33,629 bases of DNA. It comes from Neoroseomonas soli. Its GTDB lineage: Bacteria; Pseudomonadota; Alphaproteobacteria; Acetobacterales; Acetobacteraceae. A program made the position numbers and the translations under genes. The notes under the pieces are model-generated. The model had not been told where the DNA came from. It did not search any database and saw nothing but the letters and a program-made list of their open reading frames with translations. Below, in pieces: positions 15,971-25,844 of this stretch. Within the stretch, counting starts at the first letter, position 1; each line of letters starts with the position of its first letter. The stretch is taken from assembly GCF_018129065.1 (NCBI RefSeq), contig NZ_JAAEDM010000058.1, positions 1 through 33,629 of the forward strand. Direction: 5' to 3'.

Positions 15971-17137
15971 CTACAGTATGCCGCGCTCGCGGTAGGGCTC
16001 GTTGCGCAGGACGCGATCCCAGCCGAGCCGCGCAAGGTCGATCGTTTGGTATCCGCCGTCCAGGATCAACTCGGCGATCGCCCGCCCGACGCCCGGTGCA
16101 TGCATCAGCCCGTGGCCTGAGAAGCCCGCCGCCATCAGGAAGCCCGGGCAGTCCGGCCAGGGTCCGATGATGGCGTTCCCGTCGAGTTCGTTCTGGTCGT
16201 AGAGGCCGGCCATGACGCTCTTCTCCCGGGTCCGCTCGAAGGCCGGGAACCGGTGCGCCAGCGCCGGCCAGACCACGCGTTCGAAATAGCCGTGATCGAC
16301 CTCGAAGTTGAAGCCCCGCGGCTCGTCGCTGTCCGGCATGCCACCCGTGTAGCCGCGCCCCTCGGGCCGGAAGGCCAGCCGGTCGAGGTCCTTGACGTAG
16401 GGGAGCGGCTCGATCGCGGTCTCGCACTCGAAGTAGTGCTCAAAGCGGCGCATCGGGCGGATCGGACTCCGCATCCCGGCCATGGCGCAGACCTGGTCGG
16501 CCCAGGCACCCGCGGCATTGACGACGAAACGCGTCGTCATCGACCCGCCCGAGGCGAAGCGGACTGCGCGGATGCGTGCGCCATCGCGCTCGATGGCCGC
16601 GGCCTCCTCCGGCAGGAATTCCGCACCCAGGTCGCGCGCCTTGCGGCGGAAGCCCTGCTGCACGCCGTGCGGATCAACCCAGGCATCGTCGAGGGAATGC
16701 GCAGCGAGCTCGAGGTCATCCACGAACATCGATGGGAAGCGGTGCTTCAGCGCCGCCCGGTCCAGCAGATCGATCCGCACGCCGTGCGCGCGCTGCGTGG
16801 CGGCACTCTCCTCCAGCAGCCGGGTGCCGCGCCCGTCCACGATGAAGAGGTAGCCGCCCTTGCGGAAGCTGATCTCCGCCGGGACGCCGTCCACGGCCAT
16901 CTCCTCCGCGAAGCGTTCGTAGAAGGGAATCGAGAAGTTCGAGAGCTGGATGTTCTCCGGCCCGGAGAAGAGGCGCCGCACCCCGCCCGAGGCGCGCGGC
17001 GTCGAGGCCAGCGCATAGGTCGGGTCGCGCTCGATCACCGTCACCCGCGGCGCGTTGTTCCGCATGCGCAGGAAGCAGGCGACGGCACAGCCGATCGCCC
17101 CTCCGCCGATGATGACCACGTCCGCGCTGCCCGGCAT
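15971..17137 (-). CDS. FAD-dependent oxidoreductase (DAO family)
   Basis: A 388-residue flavoprotein of the D-amino-acid oxidase/sarcosine oxidase fold. The dinucleotide-binding motif VVIIGGGAIGCAVACFL is near residues 7-23, followed by VTVIERDPTYALAS and RASGGVRRLFS. Near the end NAIIGPWPDCPGFLMAAGFS and GHGLMHAPGVGRAIAELI form the C-terminal FAD-contact region. Substrates of this fold are amines or N-substituted amino acids, oxidised to imines. The start with AGGGAG 6 nt upstream was chosen; a longer frame runs into the divergent promoter. It is the first gene of a two-gene unit with the GntR regulator and is divergent from a second FAD oxidoreductase. Confidence 0.87.
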   Translation of the reverse strand: MPGSADVVIIGGGAIGCAVACFLRMRNNAPRVTVIERDPTYALASTPRASGGVRRLFSGPENIQLSNFSIPFYERFAEEMAVDGVPAEISFRKGGYLFIVDGRGTRLLEESAATQRAHGVRIDLLDRAALKHRFPSMFVDDLELAAHSLDDAWVDPHGVQQGFRRKARDLGAEFLPEEAAAIERDGARIRAVRFASGGSMTTRFVVNAAGAWADQVCAMAGMRSPIRPMRRFEHYFECETAIEPLPYVKDLDRLAFRPEGRGYTGGMPDSDEPRGFNFEVDHGYFERVVWPALAHRFPAFERTREKSVMAGLYDQNELDGNAIIGPWPDCPGFLMAAGFSGHGLMHAPGVGRAIAELILDGGYQTIDLARLGWDRVLRNEPYRERGIL

Positions 17138-17238
17138 CCGGTGCTCCCTTTCTTGATTGGTGACGATAGGGGCTTGCCCGCAAGGATGCAATGTGATTAC
17201 GATTGGATACAATTTGAGGCGATGGGAAGGACCTACTG
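17138..17238. promoter_or_regulatory. Divergent promoter region of the two FAD oxidoreductase genes
   Basis: On the minus strand TTGCAT (17191-17186) and TATCGT (17168-17163) are separated by exactly 17 nt, a plausible promoter for the DAO-GntR unit. On the plus strand TACAAT (17208-17213) is a good -10 but lies inside the putative operator, and its -35 is weak. A repressor on the operator would block the plus promoter directly and sit just upstream of the minus -35. Confidence 0.45.
17201..17214 (+). promoter_or_regulatory. Putative GntR operator, site 1
   Basis: GATTGGATACAATT, with near-dyad ATTG/CAAT half sites around GATA. It is 24 nt upstream of the plus-strand FAD oxidoreductase start. 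Its first 13 bases recur in front of the amidohydrolase gene 7.6 kb away, in the same orientation relative to the gene. Palindromic AT-containing sites of this size are typical of FCD-type GntR proteins. Confidence 0.55.
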
Positions 17239-18615
17239 ATGAGCATCCCGGAGGGCGGTACGGACGTTGCCGTCATCGGCGCCGGCATCGTCGGCATCGC
17301 GGTGGCGCACTACCTGGCGGTGCGCCACGGCGTCCGCCGCCTGGTGCTCGTCGAACAGGGCGACCCCATGGCCCTGACCTCCGCCCAGTCGGGGGAGAAC
17401 TACAGGAACTGGTGGCCGCATCCGGTGATGCGCGCCTTCACCGACGACGCCATCGACCTGATGGAGGAGATCGCGCGCGCGAGCGACAATCGCCTGCGCA
17501 TGACACGGCGCGGCTACGCCCTCGTCACCCGGCGCGAAAACCCCGAGGACCTCTTCGCCGAACTTGCGCGCGGCTACGGCGACGGTGCCGCCTCGCGCAT
17601 CCGTTTCCACAAGGGCGGCGACACCGGCTACGTCCCGGCGACATCATCGGACTGGCGGACGGCACCGGATGGCGTGGACGTGCTCATGGATCGCGCGCTG
17701 ATCCGGGCGCATTTCCCGTCCTATGCGCCGGACGTCGCGACGATCCTGCACATCCGCCGGGCGGGCGATATCAGCGGCCAGCAGATGGGAGCGTGGATGC
17801 TGGAGCAGATCCGCACCGCGGGCGGGCGGCTGATGCGTGCGCGCCTTGCCGGCATCGATGGCGGCGCCCCCTTCACGCTCCGGCTGGAGGGCGCGAATGG
17901 TCCGACGACGCTGCGCGCGGATCGCATCGTCAACGCGGCCGGCCCCTTCTTCGGCGACGTCGCGGCCATGCTCGGCGAGCCAGTTCCGCTGCAGACCGTG
18001 TTCCAGCAGAAGATCGCCTTCGAGGATCGCGAGCGCGCAATTCCGCGCTCCATGCCCTTCTCCATCGACCTGGACGGCCAGACATTGTCCTGGACGGAGG
18101 AGGAGCGCGAGATCCTCGCCTCCGATCCGACGACCGTCCCGCTGACGCGCCCGATGCCCGGCGCGATCCATTGCCGGCCCGAAGGTGGCGATGGCGGCAC
18201 CTGGCTGAAGCTCGGCTGGGCGTACAACCGAACGCCCTCTGACCCGCATGCCGAGCCGCCGCCGGTCGATCCCAACTTTCCCGACGTGGTGCTGCGCGGC
18301 GCGAGCCGGCTGAATCCGTCGCTCGCCGCCTATCTCGGCCGGCTGCCACGTGGTGCGCGGCATTACGGCGGCTACTACGCCATGACGCCGGAGAACTGGC
18401 CGCTGATCGGGCCCATGCGCACGCCGGGTGCGTTCATGGCAGGCGCGCTGTCCGGCTATGGAACCATGGCGGCCACGGCGACGGGCGCGCTCTGCGCCGC
18501 CTGGATGCAGGATGCGGCGCGGCCGGACTACGCCGACCTCTTCACGCTGCGCCGCTACGACGATGCCGCGCTCATGGCGGAACTGCGCGGCGATGAAAGC
18601 AAGGGCGTCCTGTAA
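17239..18615 (+). CDS. FAD-dependent oxidoreductase (DAO family), second
   Basis: A 458-residue flavoprotein. The FAD motif VAVIGAGIVGIAVAHYLAVR is near residues 10-29, then LVLVEQGDPMALTSAQSGEN and YRNWWPHPVMRAF. RIVNAAGPFFGDVAAMLG and the C-terminal MTPENWPLIGPM with GALSGYGTMAATATGALCA form the second FAD contact. It is distantly related to its divergent neighbour, and longer. The role is probably oxidation of an amine or N-alkyl amino acid imported by the genes downstream; the substrate is unknown. The ATG has AAGGA 7 nt upstream. It heads a plus-strand unit continuing with three solute-binding proteins, 27 bp to the first. Confidence 0.87.
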   Translation: MSIPEGGTDVAVIGAGIVGIAVAHYLAVRHGVRRLVLVEQGDPMALTSAQSGENYRNWWPHPVMRAFTDDAIDLMEEIARASDNRLRMTRRGYALVTRRENPEDLFAELARGYGDGAASRIRFHKGGDTGYVPATSSDWRTAPDGVDVLMDRALIRAHFPSYAPDVATILHIRRAGDISGQQMGAWMLEQIRTAGGRLMRARLAGIDGGAPFTLRLEGANGPTTLRADRIVNAAGPFFGDVAAMLGEPVPLQTVFQQKIAFEDRERAIPRSMPFSIDLDGQTLSWTEEEREILASDPTTVPLTRPMPGAIHCRPEGGDGGTWLKLGWAYNRTPSDPHAEPPPVDPNFPDVVLRGASRLNPSLAAYLGRLPRGARHYGGYYAMTPENWPLIGPMRTPGAFMAGALSGYGTMAATATGALCAAWMQDAARPDYADLFTLRRYDDAALMAELRGDESKGVL

Positions 18616-18642
18616 CGCACCGCACGACAAGGAGGCATCGAC

Positions 18643-19707
18643 ATGAAAGCCAAGAAGACATCGGCACGGCGCCTGGCCACCATCCTCGGCGCGGTCACCG
18701 CACTCGCGGCGACATGGGGCGCAACCCCCGCCTTCGCCCAGGCCCAGCCGCAGGCGAATACGACCGAGGCGGTCCGCCAGCGCGGCACCCTGCGCTGCGG
18801 CGTGCAGGGGCCGAGCAATCCCGGCTTCGGCGCGCCCGACTCTCGTGGCGAATGGCAGGGCTTCAACGTGGACATCTGCCGCGCCATCGCGACGATGATC
18901 CTGGGTGATCCCAGCAAGATCAGCATCGTCCCACTCTCCACCCAGGCGCGCTTCCCGGCGCTGCAGTCAGGCGAGATCGACGTCGCGACCAACAGCACGA
19001 CCTGGACGATGCAGCGCGACGCGCAGCTTGGTTTCAACTTTCCGGCGATCGTCTTCTACGACGGGCAGGGCATCATGGTGCGCCGCTCGCTTGGCATCGA
19101 CAGCGCCACGAAGCTCGACGGCGCTACGGTCTGCGTGCCGCCCGGCACCACGACGGAACTCAACGTGACCGACTGGTTCCGGGCACGGAACCTGCGCTTC
19201 ACGCCGCTGGTCATCGAATCGCGCGTTGAACTGACCCGCGCCTACGATGCCGGCCGCTGCGACGCGATCACCTACGACGCGACCATCCTCTATGCCCAGC
19301 GCACCACGCTGCAGAACCCGCAGGACCACGTCGTCCTGCCGGAACGCCTGTCCAAGGAACCCCTCGGGGTGGCGGTGCGCCACGGCGACGACCGCTTCCA
19401 CGATATCGTCGGCTGGGCGGTCTTCACGCTGATCAACGCCGAGGAACTCGGCATCACCCGCACCAACGTCCGCGAGCAGCTCAACAGCCGCGACCCGCAG
19501 GTGCGCCGCCTGCTCGGCGTCGAGGGCGCGCTCGGCGAGACGCTCGGCATCTCCAACGACTTCGGCCTGCGCATGATCGAGGCGCTCGGCAACTACGGCG
19601 AGATCTTCGATCGCAACCTCGGCCCGGCGACGCCCCTCGGCGTCGATCGCGGGATCAACCGCCTCTACACGAATGGCGGCATCCTCTACGCGCCACCGAA
19701 CCGCTGA
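18643..19707 (+). CDS. ABC transporter amino-acid-binding protein (AapJ/BztA-like)
   Basis: A 354-residue periplasmic protein. The signal peptide ends near AFA-QAQ (residue ~32). The mature part opens with VRQRGTLRCGVQGPSNPGFG and continues with GFNVDICRAIATMILGD, DVATNSTTWTMQRDA and VCVPPGTTTELNVTDWFRA. It ends with the family's RDPQVRRLLGVEGALG block and ALGNYGEIFDRNLG. This is the general L-amino-acid-binding protein type (AapJ), which normally works with AapQ, AapM and AapP. None of these is present here. The ribosome site AAGGAGG with a 7-nt spacer is near optimal, as expected for an abundant binding protein. Confidence 0.9.
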   Translation: MKAKKTSARRLATILGAVTALAATWGATPAFAQAQPQANTTEAVRQRGTLRCGVQGPSNPGFGAPDSRGEWQGFNVDICRAIATMILGDPSKISIVPLSTQARFPALQSGEIDVATNSTTWTMQRDAQLGFNFPAIVFYDGQGIMVRRSLGIDSATKLDGATVCVPPGTTTELNVTDWFRARNLRFTPLVIESRVELTRAYDAGRCDAITYDATILYAQRTTLQNPQDHVVLPERLSKEPLGVAVRHGDDRFHDIVGWAVFTLINAEELGITRTNVREQLNSRDPQVRRLLGVEGALGETLGISNDFGLRMIEALGNYGEIFDRNLGPATPLGVDRGINRLYTNGGILYAPPNR

Positions 19708-19722
19708 GGTGCGCGCGATGCG

Positions 19723-19773
19723 CCTGGGCTGGCTGTTCCGTGGCGGGTCGCCGATCGGGACAGCCATCCCAGG
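19723..19773 (+). other. Long intercistronic stem-loop between binding-protein genes
   Basis: A 17-bp interrupted stem (left arm CCTGGGCTGGCTGTTCC, right arm GGGACAGCCATCCCAGG) with one mismatch, one G-U pair and a 17-nt loop. It starts 16 nt after the AapJ-like stop, with no T-run. Such stems commonly protect the upstream binding-protein mRNA from 3' decay. That role is inferred. Confidence 0.55.
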
Positions 19774-19807
19774 GCGAAAAGAGATCAAGGAAACAGAGGT
19801 GTCCAAG

Positions 19808-20800
19808 ATGCTTCGACGTCATGTCCTGCTTGCCGCACCCGCCCTGCTGATTGGCAAGGCGATCCACGCCCAGCCCATCGCGGGCGGGCGACCGGTTCGG
19901 TTGATCGTTCCCTTCGCGCCAGGCGGCGCCTTTGACCTGGTGGGACGCATCCTCGCCGAACGCCTGCCGGCCGCCCTGGGCAACCATGTCGTGGTGGAAA
20001 ACCGGGCCGGTGCCGGCGGCCTGATCGGCGTCGATGCAGTCGCCAAGGCGGACAAGGATGGCACGACCATCGGCCTGGTCGGCGTGGCGGCCCTCTGCGC
20101 GGCGCCCTTCCTCTACAGCCGGATGCCGTTCGATCCGGTGCGCGATCTCGCGCCCGTCACGCAGATCACGGATGGCGCGATGCTGTGCGTGGTCAATGCC
20201 GACAACGCGCGACGCAACGGATGGACCGATTTCCGCGCCCTGATCGCATGGGCGAAGGCGCATCCGGACACGCTGCGCATGGGCTATTCCGGGCCGGGTT
20301 CGACGGCGCATCTGAACATCATGACGGTCGGCCGCCTGACCGGGGCGAGCTTCCTGCGCGTGCCCTACCGCGGCGGCAGCACGACGATCAACGACCTCGT
20401 CGCCGGCCATATCGACATGATGTTCGATGTCATGCCCGCGCTCATTCCGCATGTGCAGGCGGGCGCGCTCGTGCCCCTCGCAGTGTCCACCCCGGAGCCG
20501 GTCGCGGCCGTGCCGAGCGTGCCGGGCATGGCCTCCTTCGCCGATCTCGGACTCGGGCAGTATTCCTTCGACACCTGGAACGCCATCATGGCGCCGGCCG
20601 GCACCCCCGGACCGATCGTCGCGCGGCTGTTCCAGGCGATCCGCCAGGTGGCCACGCAGCCGGATTTCGCCGAACGGCTGAAGCCGCTCGGCTACGGCGT
20701 CGTGACGAGCGAGAGCCCCGCCGCGCTGGCGGCGAAGATCGCGCGGGAGACGCCGGTGTGGAAGCAACTCGTGGAGACCTCCGGTGCCAGGCTCGACTGA
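19808..20800 (+). CDS. Tripartite tricarboxylate transporter substrate-binding protein (TctC/Bug family)
   Basis: A 330-residue periplasmic protein. A short signal peptide (LLAAPALLIGKAIHA) is followed by PVRLIVPFAPGGAFDLVGRI, the family's phosphate/carboxylate-binding loop. VVVENRAGAGGLIGVDAVAK, MGYSGPGSTAHLNIMTVGRL, VPYRGGSTTINDLVAGHIDM and the C-terminal YGVVTSESPAALAAKIARE are also diagnostic. Bug proteins bind carboxylates or amino acids for TctAB permeases or for sensing. No tctA or tctB is nearby. The ATG used has AGAGG 8 nt upstream; a GTG three codons earlier with AAGGA 7 nt upstream is equally possible. Confidence 0.9.
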   Translation: MLRRHVLLAAPALLIGKAIHAQPIAGGRPVRLIVPFAPGGAFDLVGRILAERLPAALGNHVVVENRAGAGGLIGVDAVAKADKDGTTIGLVGVAALCAAPFLYSRMPFDPVRDLAPVTQITDGAMLCVVNADNARRNGWTDFRALIAWAKAHPDTLRMGYSGPGSTAHLNIMTVGRLTGASFLRVPYRGGSTTINDLVAGHIDMMFDVMPALIPHVQAGALVPLAVSTPEPVAAVPSVPGMASFADLGLGQYSFDTWNAIMAPAGTPGPIVARLFQAIRQVATQPDFAERLKPLGYGVVTSESPAALAAKIARETPVWKQLVETSGARLD

Positions 20801-20831
20801 CCGCCTGCCCGCCCCTGCCGCGAGACCTGCC

Positions 20832-22436
20832 ATGACAGCCATCCATCGCCGGCGCCTGCTGCAGGGCGTGGGCCTCGCCCTGGTCGGCCTGCCCGATTGC
20901 GGCCGCGCGCAGCCGGCTGCCGGGCGCAATCTGCGCATCGCCTCGGTCACGGAGGCCGTGTCGCTCGACCCGCATCTCCAGTACTTCGGACCGGACCGGA
21001 AGGCGCATCGCCATATCTTCGAATCGCTCTGCGCGCCGGACGCGCGCCAGCACCTGCAGCCGGCGCTTGCGCAATCCTGGCATGCCCTCGACGACCGGAC
21101 GTGGGAGTTCCGCCTGCGCCCCGGCGTGCGCTTCCACGACGGGTCGCCCTTCACGGCGGAGGATGCGATCTTCTCGCTGGAGCGGGCGCCGCGTGTTCCC
21201 GGCGGTGCCTCCTCACTCGGCGCCTTCACCCAGTCGATCGCGGCGCTCGAAGCACCCGACCCGCTGACGCTGCGGGTGCGCACGCGCACGGTCGCCCCGC
21301 TGCTGCCGAACGATCTGTCGAATATCTTCATCGTCTCGAAGCGGCGCGCGGAGACAGCGACGACCGCCGACTTCAATCGCGGGGAAGCTGTGATCGGGAC
21401 CGGCCCCTACCGTTTCGTGGAGTGGCGCAAGGGATTCTTCCTGCACCTGCGCGGCTTCGCCGATCACTGGGGCGGCGCGCCGCCATGGAACGAGGTCCGC
21501 ATGGACCTGATCGCCGATGACGCGGCGCGGGTGCAGGCCCTGCTCTCCGGCGAGGCCGATATCGCCGACCAGCTCCCGCCCGGCCGCATCGCGGCATTGC
21601 AGGCGACGCCGTCGGTCACGGTGGTCGATTGCCCGTCGAACTTCCTGCTCTTCCTCAATCTCGACCAGTTCCGCCAGGTCTCGCCGTACATCACGAGCAA
21701 GGACGGTCGTGAACTGCCCAACCCGCTGCTGAAGCGAGAGGTCCGCCGCGCGCTGTCGATGGCCGTCGATCGCGCCCGGCTGGCGCGGGAGGTGATGCAG
21801 GGCACGGCCGAACCGGCCGATCAGTTGCTGCCGCAGGGCTTCGCCGGACGCGTGCCCGGTACCCTTGCCGAGCCACACGACCCCGCGGCCGCCCGTGCCC
21901 TGCTCGCGGCCGCCGGCTACCGGGACGGGTGGCGGATGACGCTGCACGGAACCAGCGACCGCTATTCCATGGACGGGCCGCTGCTGGAGGCGGTGGCGCG
22001 GGACTGGCGGGCCATCGGCCTCGATGTCTCGGCCGTTTCCCTGCCGTCGGCGGAGTTCTTCCGCCGCTCCGGCACGCGCGACACGCCGCCCGAATTCAGC
22101 GTGATGCAGGTGGGCTGGGGTACGCCAAGCGGCGAATCCTCATCCACCCTGAAGGGTGTGCTGGCGACGCAGGACTTCGCTCGCGGCTTCGGGGCGTCCA
22201 ATCGCGGGCGCTACTCCAACCCTGCCATGGACCGTCTGCTGGATACGGCGTTGGCGACCGTGGACGACGGGCGCCGCGATGCCCTGCTGCAGGATGCAAC
22301 CCGACTGGCCGTTGGCGAGGACCGGGGGATCATTCCCTTGATCCACCCGCGCAATCTCTGGGCCGTGCGGCGCGGCATCGCCTATGTGCCGCGCGCGGAC
22401 AACCAGACCTCGGCCATGGACGCGCGGCCAGCGTAG
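20832..22436 (+). CDS. ABC transporter peptide-binding protein (SBP family 5, DppA-like)
   Basis: A 534-residue periplasmic binding protein. The N-terminus has a twin-arginine-like signal (HRRRLLQGVGLALVG). The SBP_bac_5 features are VSLDPHLQYFG, LAQSWHALDDRTWEFRLRPG, VRFHDGSPFTAEDAIFSLER, GTGPYRFVEWRKG, LLSGEADIADQLPP, VRRALSMAVDRARLAREVMQ and a C-terminal IPLIHPRNLWAVRRGIAYVP. It should bind an oligopeptide or similar ligand. No DppBCDF permease follows. The GTG 16 codons earlier overlaps the previous gene and was not used; the chosen ATG has only a weak GAG upstream. The gene ends 5 bp from the stop of the convergent CobW-type gene. Confidence 0.9.
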   Translation: MTAIHRRRLLQGVGLALVGLPDCGRAQPAAGRNLRIASVTEAVSLDPHLQYFGPDRKAHRHIFESLCAPDARQHLQPALAQSWHALDDRTWEFRLRPGVRFHDGSPFTAEDAIFSLERAPRVPGGASSLGAFTQSIAALEAPDPLTLRVRTRTVAPLLPNDLSNIFIVSKRRAETATTADFNRGEAVIGTGPYRFVEWRKGFFLHLRGFADHWGGAPPWNEVRMDLIADDAARVQALLSGEADIADQLPPGRIAALQATPSVTVVDCPSNFLLFLNLDQFRQVSPYITSKDGRELPNPLLKREVRRALSMAVDRARLAREVMQGTAEPADQLLPQGFAGRVPGTLAEPHDPAAARALLAAAGYRDGWRMTLHGTSDRYSMDGPLLEAVARDWRAIGLDVSAVSLPSAEFFRRSGTRDTPPEFSVMQVGWGTPSGESSSTLKGVLATQDFARGFGASNRGRYSNPAMDRLLDTALATVDDGRRDALLQDATRLAVGEDRGIIPLIHPRNLWAVRRGIAYVPRADNQTSAMDARPA

Positions 22437-22441
22437 CGTGA

Positions 22442-23508
<1,067 letters not shown>

Positions 23509-23512
<4 letters not shown>

Positions 23513-24744
23513 TGCAGGGTATCCTTGTAGAAGCGGCCGCCCTTCATGATCGCGGCGATGTTGGGTCCACCGTCCTTGAAGATGCCGAGATCCGCATACG
23601 GATCGCCTTCGACGACGATCAGGTCCGCATGAGAGCCTGGGATCAACTCGCCCAATTGCCCCTCCTGCCGCAGGATGCGCGCATTCACCAGGGTCGCTGA
23701 GCGGATGACCTCGGCCGCCGGCATTGCCTCCCGGTGAATGGCAAGGCCATCGCATTGGTAGAGCTGGGTATGCATGGACAGGTCGGTGCCGAACCCGATC
23801 GGCACGCCGGCCGCCCGGCAGATCTCGAGCGAGGTGAGCCCGGCTGCGTTGACGCGCTCATTCTTCGCCAGGCTCACCGGCGACTTGCCGGACGCGGCAC
23901 CGAGGATCTTCGTCATGCGGTAGGTGATGAGGGTCGGGACGAGGAACGCGTCGCGCTCCGCCATCAGCGCCGCGGTCGGGGGTTCGATGAAGTTGCCATG
24001 CTCGATGGTGCGCACGCCGGCCAGGATGGCGCGGCGGATCGCCTCATCGGCATAGGCGTGACCGGCCACGTAGGTGCCCCAGCGGCGGGCCTCCTCGCAG
24101 ACCGCCTCGATCTCGTCCACGCGGTACTGCAGGCTGTCCAGCGGATCATTGGGCGAGGCGGTTCCGCCACTCAGCATGATCTTGATGTGGTCGGAGCCCT
24201 TGCGCAGCTCGTCGCGGACCGCCCGGAGCACCTCGGGCAGCCCATCGGCGATGACGCTGAAGATTTCCAGGGCTGAGCAGCAGATGAAATCATTGGTGGA
24301 ATCCGGGCGCAGGCGGAAATCGCCGTGGCCGCCCGTCTGGCTGATCGCGCGGCCGGAGACGAACAGCCGCGGCGTGTCGATGTAGCCGGCCTCCGACGCT
24401 TCCCTCATGCCATAGTCGCCGCCGGCCATGTCGCGCACCGTCGTGAAGCCGCGCATGAGCATGCCCTTGAGAACGAAGGCCGCCTTGGCGGAGGCATAGG
24501 TCACCGGCACATTGCGCAGCAGCCCGATGTTCATCTCGTTCATGAACATGTGGACATGCGCATCGATGAGGCCCGGCATCACGGTGCGCCCGCCAACGTC
24601 CACGCGCCGCGCGCTGGCCGAGCGGATCGGTGCATCGGACACTTCCCGGACCCGGTCGTCCTCGACCAGGACCTCGATGCCCTCCAGCAGCTCATCCCGT
24701 CGCGGATCGAGGAATCGGCCGCCATGCAGCACGATCATGCCCAT
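23509..24744 (-). CDS. Metal-dependent amidohydrolase (Xaa-Pro/Xaa-Arg dipeptidase-like, imidazolonepropionase clade)
   Basis: A 411-residue binuclear-metal amidohydrolase with all ligands visible: His63 and His65 in DAHVHMF, the carbamylated-lysine candidate Lys188 in HIKIMLSGG, His229 in VAGHAYADEA, His249 in IEHGNF and Asp321 in FGTDLSMH. The beta-sandwich ends (N-terminal LHGGRFLDP, C-terminal GSHADLIVVEGDP) are present. This clade includes peptidases releasing C-terminal Pro, Arg or Lys, so cleavage of a peptide or N-acyl amino acid is likely. The start was chosen for GGGAG 6 nt upstream; the longer frame runs through the putative operator. It is coupled to the CobW-type gene and carries GntR site 2 in its promoter. 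Confidence 0.87.
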
Positions 24745-24780
24745 CGCATACTCCCATGGTGCGAACGACAATCCGGAGTG

Positions 24781-24794
24781 GATTGTATCCAATC
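24781..24794 (-). promoter_or_regulatory. Putative GntR operator, site 2
   Basis: Read on the minus strand this is GATTGGATACAATC, 36 nt upstream of the amidohydrolase start. It matches site 1 in 13 of 14 positions and has better dyad symmetry (GATTG/CAATC). A TATAAA lies just upstream on the same strand, so the operator overlaps the promoter with either -10 choice (TATAAA or TACAAT). Confidence 0.55.
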
Positions 24795-24912
24795 TTTATA
24801 GATCATATACCAGTGAAGAAAGCGAGATCGCTTGTTCGCAGACGCCTCGCCATCTCCACGTGACGATGGCCGCCCGGGGCGCGGCCCTGCCTCCCATCTT
24901 CCAGCGGTTCGC

Positions 24913-25018
24913 TAGAGCAGATCCCGATCAGGTGGACTCACCTGATCGGGTGAAGATGCTCGCAAGAACAAAGGCCTGGAGCGGTGTTCGTGAGCCGAGG
25001 CGAACGGAAACCGTTCTA
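24913..25018 (+). repeat. Element A, copy 2
   Basis: A 106-bp copy from TAGAGCAG to CCGTTCTA, flanked so that CTAG is read at both ends. It contains a perfect 12-bp stem (CCCGATCAGGTG and its complement, loop GACT, 24923-24950). Its right-hand CTA, read on the minus strand, is the TAG stop of proC. It separates proC from the amidohydrolase promoter. The rest of the 270-bp gap (24795-24912) shows nothing recognisable. Confidence 0.92.
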
Positions 25019-25831
25019 GGCGACCGTCTCGCCCAGTTCGATCGACCGCCGGTGGGCCGCTTCCATGGCGCGCGAAAGGAGGTCCTGCAGGGTCTCTCCC
25101 TCCTCGAACACGCGCAGCGCCGCGTCGGTCGTCCCTGCCGGGCTGCGGACCGCCGCCTTGAGCTGCGCAGGATCGGCGCCCGGTACCGCGAGCATGGCCG
25201 ATGCGCCGGCAACCGTGGCGCGCGCCAGGACATCGGCCAGCGGCGCCGGCAGCCCAAGCGCGGCGCCGGCACGCGCCATCGCTTCCACCACGGCGAAGAC
25301 ATAGGCGGGCCCGCTGCCGGAGACCGCCGTGACGGCGTCGATCATCGCTTCCGCCGGCAGCCAGTGCGTCGTCCCCACCGCGCCGAAGAGCGCATCGCAG
25401 CGCTGACGGTCCTCCGCCGTGACCGAGGCCTCCGCCCAGAGCGCCGTCACGCCCGCGCCGACCAGGGCCGGGGTATTGGGCATGGTGCGGACGATGCGGG
25501 CCTCCGGCAGATGACGGCGCAGTGCCTCCACGCGCGCTCCGGCGACAATCGAGGCGACCAGGCCTCGCCCAGCCGCGGAAGCCGCAAGCGGCGGCAAGGC
25601 CACCGGCAACGCCTGTGGCTTGACGGCGAGAACGACCAGCGCCGGCCGGACCGCTTCGGGCAGCCGGTCCCGCACATCCACTGCCGCGCCGCGTGGCAGG
25701 AGAGCGCGGGCGCGCCCGGGATCGGGATCGACCGCCACGATCCGGGCCGCCGGCTTGCGCACAAGAAGCCCCGCGGCGAGTGCCGCGCCCATGTTGCCGC
25801 AGCCGAGGAGCAGGAGGTCGGTATCATGCAC
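25016..25831 (-). CDS. proC: Pyrroline-5-carboxylate reductase
   Basis: A 271-residue NADPH-dependent enzyme reducing pyrroline-5-carboxylate to proline. The Rossmann motif LLLLGCGNMGAALAAGLL is at the N-terminus, followed by VVLAVKPQALP, RTMPNTPALVGAGVTAL, and the ProC signature AVSGSGPAYVFAVVEAMARA with LKAAVRSPAGTTDAALRVFE in the dimerisation domain. The start is GTG; GAGGAA upstream overlaps the putA stop. It lies 13 bp after putA on the same strand, so the proline-forming step is apparently cotranscribed with proline oxidation. Its TAG stop is the end of element A. Confidence 0.9.
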   Translation of the reverse strand: MHDTDLLLLGCGNMGAALAAGLLVRKPAARIVAVDPDPGRARALLPRGAAVDVRDRLPEAVRPALVVLAVKPQALPVALPPLAASAAGRGLVASIVAGARVEALRRHLPEARIVRTMPNTPALVGAGVTALWAEASVTAEDRQRCDALFGAVGTTHWLPAEAMIDAVTAVSGSGPAYVFAVVEAMARAGAALGLPAPLADVLARATVAGASAMLAVPGADPAQLKAAVRSPAGTTDAALRVFEEGETLQDLLSRAMEAAHRRSIELGETVA

Positions 25832-25844
25832 GACGCGGTGTTCC

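Noticed and set aside
24913-24950. Element A hairpin as an intrinsic terminator
   Set aside because: The stem is perfect but no T-run follows on either strand. It may still affect 3' processing.
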